From Endothia cerciana (taxonomy: Eukaryota; Ascomycota; Sordariomycetes; Diaporthales; Cryphonectriaceae), in assembly GCA_026119935.1 (NCBI GenBank), contig JALRMH010000117.1:1-19945 (forward strand): a DNA stretch of 19,945 bases, given 5' to 3'. The position numbers and the translations under genes are program-made. Under the pieces are notes generated by a model. The model saw nothing but the letters and a program-made list of their open reading frames with translations. It was not told where the DNA came from and did not search any database. Below, piece after piece: positions 8,150 to 16,841 of the stretch (its first letter is position 1; every line of letters begins with the position of its first letter).

Positions 8150-10195
8150 AGGGTAGACGTGCGCACAGCGAATATATAATCAAAATAATACAAGCTAATA
8201 CAGCGCATATAGGAGAGTAGTATAACACAGCTCTTAATATAGCCTAGATAGTTAAAGCTGATATAATTCTTGTGCAAGAACCCTAGACCCTTGTCTAAGG
8301 AGCTAAGCACTTTATTAAGATATATAAAAGCTATAACATCTTCTGCTTAGTCGACGACTAGATAGACAAACTACAAGTTTTTATATATATTAGGAAAGGA
8401 CTTTTAATATATTAGATCAAGCTTAAAACTTATAGAGATCTGTATATAGTTATAATATAAAGAGTAATAATCGCTAACATCTACCAACTACTTAGAAATA
8501 AGGAAATAATTAATATCTTTAAGAATTAGAGCCTTTTAAGTAAAATAGTTATAGCAGAAGACTTTAACGCAGTATATTAGACCTAGCAGCTGGGGCACGG
8601 ACAGCACCCTGGACTTAGAAGACGAATCGCCGACTAGGCCGAAAACGCAGAACTCTAGAACTGCAATCCGAAAGCCCTTATATATAAACAGAGCAATACT
8701 ATCAACCTAGTATTTACTAACATCCCGGACACAAAGACGAAGGTAATACTAGGGCTATACACAGGCTCGGACTACTATATACTCTAAATTATAGTAGGAG
8801 GGGAGAGAACTCTTTTAGAGGTACAGCTGAAACCTAAGGTTATAGAGGACAGGATCCTGAGCTTTGCTGTCGCGGTACAGAAACACGCCTAGCTCCTTCC
8901 GACAGCTACAGACATACTAAAGGACCTCGACAGCCTTGCAGAAGGACTAGTCGACCTACTCTCGGACGCAATATCTATAGCAGGAAAGATTATAGTTATA
9001 AAAAGCAGGAAAGCCTCCTAGTAAACTTAAGATTATAAGGACGTAGTACAGGACTATTACTATGCACAAGCTGCAGGCGATAACGATATAGCTAATATAG
9101 TAAGAAAAGCGCTTAAAAACTATATTAAGTTAGCTAAACGAAACTTCTAAAGCGAGTAGATAAGAAATACTATCTAGAATATAAATATATTTATAATCAC
9201 AGCCTAGTATAAGACTGTAGACTCTTTTAAGCCTCTTCTACTTATATATCAAGGGCGTATAGTAGCTGAACTTAAGGAAAAAGCTGAATACCTTAGAGAT
9301 GCAGTTCTCTATAGGTTTTTAGCTTCAGACGATATTAATAACCTATAGACAACCCTTTTTAAACCTGCTTAGAAACTTCTATAAGACAGATAAATTATCT
9401 TAAAGAAAGTAACAGCCTGCTGTATAAGCTCTAAGAACACTACTTTAAAAATAGACAGCATTATAGTTCGCTTTCTTAAAGTAACTTAGCTCTTTATAAA
9501 CGAATATATTAAGATATTATATGAAAATTGCTTTAGACTAGGATACTACCTCTATGTCACGATAACAGCGCTAGTGGCCTACGGCGCTAGCAGACAACAG
9601 CGCTAGCGGCGCACAGGCTATTCCCCTTCAAATAGCCAGCGACTTAGCACACTGATTCTTTCCACACTGCAAGAATCAGTCTCTGTACCAACAGACACCC
9701 AGCAGCTATTAATCAGACAGCCTGTTCTCGCTATATCATTGTAACTCTGCTGAGCTTATATGATAGGTGTTCTGACACTCTAAGTCTTTAAAATAGCAGA
9801 AGTATTTATAATACTTAAAGTAGAGAAAGCAGATTACTTTATTTACTGCTCCTACTAACTTATCGCTCTCTTCTTCTATATTAGTAAAGGAATAGAGAGG
9901 ATAGTAGTAAAATACCTTTTAGTTATATTAGTCAGATAAAGCCTGCTAAGTAACTAATATTTCAGAATGCTTTTAAGTTACTCTACTCTAGACTTAGCAG
10001 CCTGCTTTATACACGATGTAGAAAAAGCGCTGTATAAAGGAAAAGTCGCTTTGCTCTTTATAATAGATATTCAGAGTATATTTAATATAGTCTTGAAAAA
10101 TAAGCTTACTTATTAACTCTAGAAATAAAGATAGCTAGCGGACTGCGTATAATCAATACTACTCTAAGAAACTTCTCGTTTATTTTGAGCAGTGC
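8150..10195 (+). pseudogene. LINE ORF2: endonuclease + reverse transcriptase, decayed and split
   Basis: The frame with codons starting at 8251 carries the family signature throughout, with many TAA/TAG stops. The endonuclease starts near 8165. ADIILVQEP (8257) is followed by TAG in place of the expected Trp. An EDFNAV segment (near 8560) corresponds to the catalytic GDFN motif. GSDYY (8764) corresponds to the catalytic SDH motif, with its His codon now TAC. The reverse transcriptase begins around 9787 after the LTR: a segment equivalent to YRPI.LL...K..E (YQLIALFFYISKGIE with TAA for Gln), then an STLDLAACFIHDVEKAL segment and a damaged motif A (Asp codon at 10066, second Asp now Asn). Homology fades near 10195 before motif C. 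Frame 1 is the same before and after the LTR, because LTR plus duplication is 228 bp, a multiple of three. The protein would nick target DNA and prime reverse transcription; this copy cannot. Confidence 0.85.
9555..9777 (+). mobile_element. Solo LTR, copy 3 (223 bp) inside LINE ORF2
   Basis: It starts TGTCACGATAACA and ends GTTCTGACA, giving perfect 5-bp terminal inverted repeats TGTCA/TGACA. It is flanked by perfect 5-bp duplications CTCTA (9550-9554 and 9778-9782). Three CAGCGCTAG-type units (9566, 9582, 9598) form a 16-bp-period array at the 5' end. A hairpin follows (stem 9616-9622 with 9631-9637, 8-nt loop). Removing the LTR and one CTCTA rejoins the LINE frame precisely. It keeps more C and G than the LINE DNA on either side. 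Confidence 0.92.
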
Positions 10196-11221
10196 TTTTA
10201 ATATAGTAATAAAGGTAAGAGCAAGTTCTCTAGGCCTAGAAGCGTAGAATATCTGGACAGTTTAATATCGATGCCTCTTATATTAAGCTTATTTAGAATT
10301 AAAGCGAGTAAAAAGAGTTATAAGAGTAGTTAGATTAAAACTCCTTTTTATAATAATTAAAATTAAAAATAGCGAGTTTCTACATCAGCTTATATTACAC
10401 AGTCCTTCCTTCTAAGATGCAGGTTTATATCTTCTATTTATCTTAAGCTTTATAATTAAAAATCTGTCTGCAAAATATTAAATAAACAAGTATTAATAAG
10501 ATAAGTAGTATAATCCACCTTGATTTTAATAGCTTACGCATCGTATACAGGATTTTAGTAAACAGTGATTAAAGATTTCACCAATGCTTATATTTAGGGA
10601 TGGAGGACTCCCTGTAATATGATGGAGAAACTATATTAGCTACTCTCTGCCTTCTCCCACCTCCTGGTTGTCTAGTCTCCAAGCCTGCTAGAGATCAGTC
10701 CAACAGCCTTGCTATATCTATAGCTCCGATCAATACTAGGCGTAGTATACACCCAATTCTGATGTAGGGTTTGCTATTTTAGACACTTAGACCTGCTTAA
10801 AGTTTACGCTCAAGTTTTCAATCAGCGGCATCGATAGATCGAACAATAGGCCCTGTTACAAGGAGCCGGATACTAAGGAACATTAATTTATTGCTCCTGC
10901 TTGCTAAGATGTATAGAAAGAGGCATAGCAATATAACCAAAGTCTGTTAGCTGCTAGCTTATAAGGGTCAGGTGGCTATAAAGAAGTGAACATCGCCTAG
11001 CTAATAGGTCTACTATATTTATCATCCTAGCTAACTGCAACCCTACTTAGTCGAGAACAGGTGGGTCTAGAGTATAGACTGTTTGTTTATTCTAGTTATT
11101 TTCAGAGGAGGGAGAGTATCGCTTCTTTTAACAGATTGCCTACATCCCTTCCTGTAGCGTAATCATTGCTTTCGCTAAGCATGCTCTAAAGGATACTATG
11201 CTAAATTAAACACCCGGGTAA
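10196..11221. other. Mixed stretch between LINE and JmjC-SET relic, nothing assigned
   Basis: 10196-10540 is AT-rich and probably decayed transposon DNA (perhaps more LINE). From about 10580 the composition becomes balanced, without any long open frame on either strand and without a recognised RNA gene. The last part may include upstream sequence of the JmjC-SET gene, because its frame stays plausible back to about 11160 (IIAFAKHALKDTML), so its true start could lie before 11222. Confidence 0.4.
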
Positions 11222-14200
11222 ATGAACGCTTGCTAGAGGACCTAGGAGGTCTGCACTTCTCTAAGTACAAATATATTTTTTGTCTTGCAAAACAAACAGG
11301 TGCGTAGCAAGCGACGCAGTCTTCCTCAGCCTCGCTAGGTTGAAAATGCTACTTAGGTAGCTTCATCCTATCCCGAGAGAATAGTAAGCTATTTTAGCGC
11401 TAACAAGATCAGCAGTTCCACCTAACACTCTTCATGCACATTAGGATGTAGTTCAGGAGTCAGCCCTAAGGGTTTGATCCGACAGTTTCGCTTCTTCACT
11501 CCTTCAACAATCGTATCGAAGACTATTCGGACAGCACCTCTATGCAAATGATTAAAGATAGGGACCCTTCAACAACTACAAATCAGCTTTCAGCACCTTG
11601 TTGAAGAAATCAACGACAGGATCGAAGCCTTCGATATAGCTAAACAATTGAATCCTAGTCTCGATTCAACAGAAGAGAATATCAGAGAAGAAATTAAGCA
11701 AACTGTCCTGAAATAGGTTCACCAGTAGAGCTCAGCTTCTACTTCTTTCCAAGACTACAACTAGCCGAGCGACACCCTTTCAACCACTACGACACCCGCT
11801 AGAGCGAGAGAGGAAAGCGCAGCGCACCAGCAGTCTTATGATCCTACTCCCTGCCTAAACTCTCAGACAGAGCAGAACGTCATCCGACAATTTTGTCTTT
11901 CAGCAGACGAGATTCGAAACGACCTTGTGACGCGACTTGCTCAATTTTACAAAGATCCTAAATTCTCCGGGCAACTTTATATTGCGGGGCTCGAGCGCTT
12001 GGAGTTCAGCAACGCCGAAGACCATGCCTATTTCGCCATCAAGTATTCAAAGCTGGATGACGGGATTTGCAACCTCCACGTGAAGGATCCACGTGTTTTG
12101 AAATCCCCGGACTTCTCTTAGCTCGTCGAAGAGCCTACTGAGGATCCTGCTGTCTTCCTGAACGAGATGCTTAGACACCCACTATCCTGCATTCTTGTAT
12201 ACTACGTTGGACTGCTGATTCATCCGGAACTTAATAAACTGGTCGACCCGGGTCACTAAATACTCAACAAGACTGTCCCTAGAGTAAATACACCGTACTG
12301 GCATGTTGGAGAGGCACAGTCGGGAACTGCATTTCATTGCGAGGATGCTAATTTACGGTCTTGCAATCTCACCATCTATAGATATAAGCTCTAGGTCCTG
12401 ATCAAAGAATCCCACACCGCTGCTTTCGAAGATTTCATCGAGGGAATACGCCCTAATAAGGAGCTCAAGCGATGCGACTAGTGGGTCCGGCACCTGGATC
12501 TTGTCATCGCCCCTACGAGGATAAAAGAGGCCGGGATCCAATTTGATCTCATTTATACTGGGCTAGGTGATCTAGTGGTGACTAGACCCTATTAATACCA
12601 TGCAGTTGTCAAATTAACTACCTGTCTCGCTATTTCGATTAACTTCCTCCTCCTAAACGAGGTTCTACAAACGTTATCGACGTGTGAGGAGTGCGGCCTG
12701 GACGAGATCTCGGGACCAATGGATTGCGTTGAGGCTAGCCTCGATGGCGATTCTTATGATGAGGATTTGTCGGGCAGTAGCGAGAGCACAGATAGGGAGG
12801 CGGAATCTATGCTGTAGGGGGCTGGAGCCCAGCAGGCCTCAAAACGCTCGGCTCGTCGGCTATAACTGAGACTGGTGTTTAGCACTCGAATACAGACTCT
12901 AGAGAGCACCGACTCATCGTCCTTGTCATCTACTGACTCCGAAATATCGCTGTAAACGCCGGGGACCCCCTTATTGACGTCGCCGGAATTGCTCCTAGAC
13001 CAGACTACGCGCAAGGCTTTGCTAGTTGCAGCTGCCGGGTCTAAGCGAAAGGCATTAGAATTGCAACAGCAGAAGAAACAACTACGGAAGAGGAAAAGGC
13101 CTAGCAATTCGGAGGCGACTCCTACGAGCTCGGACAGACAAGAAATCAGCTCATCGCCCTCACTATATACCCCACGTTCCGAATCCGAGATATCGGTGCA
13201 AACGCCTACCTCATCGGGTGCGCGTTTAGGCCAGCGTCCGCATACGAACAGAGCATTGCTAATCATGGTGGCCACCGGGATCAAGCAAAATGCATCGAAA
13301 TTGCACCAGAGAAGCAGATCAGCCAACGACAAAACGCCTATCACCGACCCGATAAGGTTGGCATCTGCGACCCAGACCAAGGATGCCATTTGCCAATTCT
13401 GCAAACTAGTCCACACGATAAGGCAACCCAATCTTGATGACGTTCTATTAGAACCGAATCAGAAAGCAAGGTCTTCAAACCAGAGTTATGTAGATGTTGC
13501 TGCTCGCCGCCTCATCTTCCTCGATAGACGCTAAAAGCAAGGCAACCTCATTATTCGTCTCAATTAATTTCTCTTCTTCTGTGCGTGTGAGAAGTTGAAA
13601 CATGGTTCCAAGCGAATAGACTCTAGAATCAAGCACGAGATAATGAAAATCTCAACACTGTCTAATCGCGAATATAAGGACTACTACGATAAGGGGAGAA
13701 GGTGGTCCCGAGTCTGCAGACTATATGATGGTTTATTATGCTTTATCTTCGCAGATGCTAATAACCCTTTAGGGATTCGCCCAAAAGACTACCTGGATAT
13801 GGATGATGAATGCCATTCGTGTTTCACAATCAGCTGGATAATGACTATACTCGCCAGCTTTGTGCGGCAGGGAAGGCCTTTCAGGCATCCTTCGGAGGCG
13901 ATGATGTCGTTTTCAAGTGGGAACGTAACAATAGCGTCGCTGCTATCTACGGGCACCTGGAGGAAAGAGAGGAGATAGTGGCAAACTTGCAGCCCCTCTA
14001 ATTTCCAGAATCAAATTTCTACACCACGGAGGATTTTAGAAGCCAAGACCCAGCTAAAGTCCCGGCTTCGCAAAGGCAATGCGACTTCTGTGCATTGCCT
14101 TCGTGCAACTGTATCACTAATCGGCTGCCCTTGGTCAAGCCTCGAATCAAAAGCTATAGGGAAGCTCTAGGCCTTCAGGCAGTCGCATCAACGACCGTCT

Positions 14201-14545
14201 CCGTTGTTTATGAAAAGGACAACCTCATTAGTTTTCTTACCGGCAAGATTGTGCCAGCCGGAACTTTCAACAGTAACAAGGCAGTAAAGTTTGGAGACTA
14301 CTAGATAGAGCGCTTGGAGGGGAATCTGTTCACATTTATGAATTACGCCTGTCATGAACATGCAACTGCACGATTAGACTTTGTAAGGATATCTGGACGC
14401 TATATGCTAGCAGTTCACGCTCTCTGTAACATACAGCATAGCGTTGAGATTACTATCTACCCCGGGTCTGATCATCACGAAATTGGGTGTCACACATGCT
14501 AGTGCATAGCTTCAGACTATATAGGCAGCAGGAAGGCGGGATTTT
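11222..14545 (+). pseudogene. JmjC-linker-SET protein relic (histone demethylase + methyltransferase domains)
   Basis: From ATG 11222 one frame reads as protein to about 13830, with TAA/TAG stops and a single TGA (11549). A JmjC domain occupies about residues 310-490. A FHCEDANLRS segment gives His 372 and Glu 374 (12335, 12341), and a YHAVV segment gives His about 460 (12599), the Fe(II) ligand pattern with normal spacing. TAG at 12392 replaces the Trp of the G.K.W motif. A Ser/Thr-rich linker follows, with an internal duplication, a basic cluster (KKQLRKRKRP) and a C-x2-C at 13391. Near 13810-13830 the frame shifts by one (a 1-nt deletion, or an intron I cannot see). The second frame holds a C-x2-C-x4-C-x-C cluster (14080-14112), then a SET-type end: FMNYAC at 14335 (FINHSC in the family, His now Tyr), VEITIY, and C-x2-C-x-C near 14490 resembling post-SET. 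In these families JmjC removes and SET adds lysine methyl groups on histones. Whether this was one gene or two adjacent ones is not settled. No introns are needed elsewhere. Confidence 0.8.
12930..13330 (+). repeat. Duplicated module in the JmjC-SET linker
   Basis: Two successive modules of about 50 residues share a pattern: Ser/Thr, then SEIS(L/V).TP, then a stretch TR/NRALL(V/I).(A)(A/V)(A)(G)K or IK followed by a basic tail. The DNA at 12937-12960 and 13177-13206 aligns closely. The first reads TCGCTGTAAACGCC and the second TCGGTGCAAACGCC, so the in-frame TAA at 12953 faces CAA at 13199. The unit spacing is 246 bp, a multiple of three. Confidence 0.65.
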
Positions 14546-14879
14546 AAGGTTATCCTGTGTAGGGTGGTCGGCATTGTTGCTATTCCCTTCGTCGGCACTG
14601 TTCTACCTGCGCCTGCCGTTGGCCGGCCTTTCAGCAGAACTGCCATCGCCACTCGGCAATAGTCATTGGTATCCATTTCGTCGTTTTTACTTAAAGAGTT
14701 TTCTAAATCAAGTTATGTTCGTTGTTTAATAACCTCTTATCTGCGAAGTTGGTATGCTACATTTCAGTGGTTGTAAAGGACATAGGGCGCGTAATATTAA
14801 GGTCTTCTTTAGTAGTGTTAGGATTGCGCTGCTAGGACGCAACATCGCTAAAGGCTTTATAATACATTAAGTGTAGAGT
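14546..14879. other. Transition from balanced to AT-rich DNA
   Basis: The SET frame could continue to a TAA at about 14692, but the sequence past 14545 no longer resembles the domain. A plus-strand frame of 80 codons (14487-14729) starts within the SET end in another frame and looks like a shadow. From about 14730 the DNA is AT-rich with no feature recognised. Confidence 0.4.
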
Positions 14880-15611
14880 AATCAGCGCTCTGCTAAAATC
14901 CTAGAAGATATATAGGTTGGCAAATTTAAATAGGCAAGCAGAAAAGGCTTAGTTAGAGCTATTCTAAGCTTATAGTCTATTATATTTAAGGGACTTAACG
15001 ATTCGCTTGGACCGTTTAGCTTCGTTATTATAATAAGATCTATTGGAAGGGTCCTATCCTAGGAATACTATCAGCGCCGAATTTATAAAATAATGTAAAC
15101 AAAGAAGCTTTTCTTACTTAAAGATAGTGTAGACCGTTAAATTATTGCTAAGTTAGGCCGCCTAGTAAAAGAACATTATTAGATCTGTAATCTAATATCT
15201 TATATAAATAATGTGAGAGATAATACACTAGTAGTCTGAATTGAAATAATTCACATTCTGACTGCTGAATCTACTTATATAAACCGTTTTGCTAATAAAG
15301 CTAGTTATAAAATTATCTTAACAGACTCAACAGGTTGCATATCCTGCAACTTAACCCAGTGCCTAATTAGCCCCTCTGGCTGACGCTTTAGTTGCATAAG
15401 CTAAGCTTTATAGATTCCTGCCGAACTTGCTATAAAACAAAACGAGGTAATGACTACACCTAGTGAGAACTATGCTGCAGGTGACTATATACCGTCTTGT
15501 GCAGTGTATACGTTAATAAGCACTGTTATTAACCTAGTAAAGGCGTTTAAAGCGCCCGGTCTATTAATTAGTATTAGTACTTAGTTTCCATTTGAGAGAA
15601 ATATATATACT
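14880..15611 (+). pseudogene. RIP-decayed coding relic, unrecognised
   Basis: The frame with codons from 14880 is protein-like for about 240 codons. Internal stops are mostly TAG/TAA, with TGA near 15238 and 15382. Segments such as IIFKGLNDSLGPFSF, IIAKLGRLVKEHY, and DSTGCISCNLTQCLISPSG (with a C-x2-C) read like genuine coding sequence, and the stretch before 15540 (ENYAAGDYIPSCAVYTLI) is free of stops for more than 50 codons. I do not recognise a family. It could be another duplicated host gene or a transposon protein. No start codon or boundary can be defined. Confidence 0.45.
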
Positions 15612-16081
15612 TACAAGAAGAGATGTGAAAGCAGCTATATATAGTTGTTTTTAAATTTAAACTATAAGAGACTAATGCTTATTGCGCTAATGCAGTAGAA
15701 TACAGCAGCGACAGGTAGAAGAGGGATATACTGCACCGTGCTTTGGATAAAGGAGTCTGACTACTAAAGTGAGGTAAAGGTACTAGGTAGTACGAGAATC
15801 CCAGCGAGCATACTCTATAGCGATCCAGCAGCGATAACGTTATAATAAGCAGGTATTGCATTCGACTGCAGGACTATATCACTATAACTTAAAGTTGCTA
15901 TTATAATAAGTGTTTAAGTAGTTTTGCTCTTACTATAAATAAAAAGATATTAGAGGTAAGTAATCTACTTAAAGTTTTAATTTAGAAAATAGTAAAGTTA
16001 ATAGAAAGATATAGAGTTAAGGAAAGCTCGAATTTTATATATAGATAAAAATATAATTACGCATCTATTTTTAGAGGTAAG
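15612..16081. other. AT-rich stretch, nothing recognised
   Basis: AT-rich with short purine-rich runs. A minus-strand frame of 60 codons (15679-15861) is hydrophobic and low-complexity, as expected by chance in such DNA. No repeat copy of the LTR family and no RNA gene was seen. Confidence 0.4.
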
Positions 16082-16200
16082 TTAATAGTGTTGGTAATTA
16101 GTAATATTAGTAATTGGTAGTGTTAGTAATTAGTAGTGTTAGTAATTAATAGTATTAGTAATTAATAGTGTTAGTGATTAGTAGTATTAATAATTAGTAG
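16082..16200. repeat. 16-bp minisatellite, 7.4 units
   Basis: Units start at 16082, 16098, 16114, 16130, 16146, 16162, 16178 and 16194 (partial), following TTRRTARTRTTRRTRA. All differences among units are A/G. The plus strand has no C, so this fits G-to-A change (C-to-T on the other strand) acting on an originally uniform array such as TTGGTAGTGTTGGTGA-like units. Confidence 0.9.
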
Positions 16201-16325
16201 AAGGACTACTACAGAACAGCATTGATATTTGCTACTATTATATAAAATATAAAAGAAGTGTAGTGAGAATTAGATGAATAAAGAAATTGTGTTTGAAGAG
16301 CAAGATTTATCTGAACTTTCCGACT

Positions 16326-16841
16326 ATGTCTCCGCCATTCATTTGCCGTGTACTCTGCATTGATCCCTGTTCATTCGACCCTCGGGAGGACGTTCCAGTC
16401 CAAAATGTATCCGTCAGATTATATCCACGTAGCAATGGCCAACCCTATCTCGAAGCTCTTACGGAAGTAAATAGCTGTGTTGGTATCTGGTCTGCACCGC
16501 CAAGCCATGAGCGGAACATTTTGCCGGCACTGCGGCTCATCCGACCTGAAGACTTCCCAGACTTCACCTTAGAATTTGTCATGACGAATTCAACACTCCC
16601 CTTCCTTACATCATGGCCTCGAATTCTCGTGGATGTTTGCTTTAGCAGAATGATGCAGTGTTTCGTGGTTGTCCATCTTCAAAATGCACAGAGCTATTCG
16701 GTCGAATTTGTCCTGACGGCGCTGTCTCCCACTAGCAGCCCTGTATCAACAGTGGCGGCATTCAACTTCGACAACGCTAAGCTTAGTATAAATGAGCTAA
16801 ATAATACAACAATCTCTGAACGAGAATATAATATCTATTAA
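16326..16841 (+). CDS. Small uncharacterised protein, about 171 aa
   Basis: An open frame with balanced composition sits as an island in AT-rich DNA. The frame is open from 16287, but the first ATG is at 16326 (MSPPFICRVLCIDPCS), giving 171 residues; an upstream exon cannot be excluded. The protein is rich in beta-type hydrophobic stretches (VSVRLYPRS, FTLEFVMTNSTLPFL, RILVDVCFS, CFVVVHLQNAQSYSVEFVLTAL), with several Cys and no clear signal peptide. I recognise no domain. The last 20 codons (from about 16775) turn AT-rich and Asn-rich, so the original C-terminus may have been replaced by, or mutated with, the flanking repeat DNA. It may be a fragment of a larger gene. It carries no RIP-type stops. 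Confidence 0.5.
   Translation: MSPPFICRVLCIDPCSFDPREDVPVQNVSVRLYPRSNGQPYLEALTEVNSCVGIWSAPPSHERNILPALRLIRPEDFPDFTLEFVMTNSTLPFLTSWPRILVDVCFSRMMQCFVVVHLQNAQSYSVEFVLTALSPTSSPVSTVAAFNFDNAKLSINELNNTTISEREYNIY

Larger units (their letters stand above)
6225..10195 (+). mobile_element. Tad1-type non-LTR retrotransposon (LINE), RIP-mutated
   Basis: Two consecutive reading frames match the layout of fungal Tad1-clade LINEs: ORF1 with a conserved central domain and C-terminal Cys/His clusters, then ORF2 with an apurinic-type endonuclease and a reverse transcriptase. ORF2 is interrupted by solo LTR copy 3. Reverse transcriptase homology stops near 10195, before the YADD-bearing motif C, so the 3' half of ORF2 is missing or unrecognisable; no poly(A) tail or flanking target duplication was found. 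The 5' boundary lies between 6084 and 6224. Mutation is uneven: the first 1.1 kb of ORF1 is untouched by stops, while ORF2 is strongly AT-shifted. Confidence 0.85.

Noticed and set aside
12754..13431. Minus-strand 225-codon frame
   Set aside because: It lies opposite the Ser/Thr-rich JmjC-SET linker, whose codon composition opens the complementary frame; no domain-like content was seen.
13810..14001. GDD motif in the SET-side frame as an RNA-dependent polymerase
   Set aside because: An isolated GGDDVV tripeptide without other polymerase motifs, within a frame that leads into a SET domain.
11222..14545. Reassignment of TAA/TAG to glutamine as an explanation for the in-frame stops
   Set aside because: Several stops fall where the families have Trp (12392, 14302, 5724), the neighbouring intact gene at 3053 uses normal Gln codons without internal stops, and a duplicated module shows CAA against TAA. 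RIP explains all of these.
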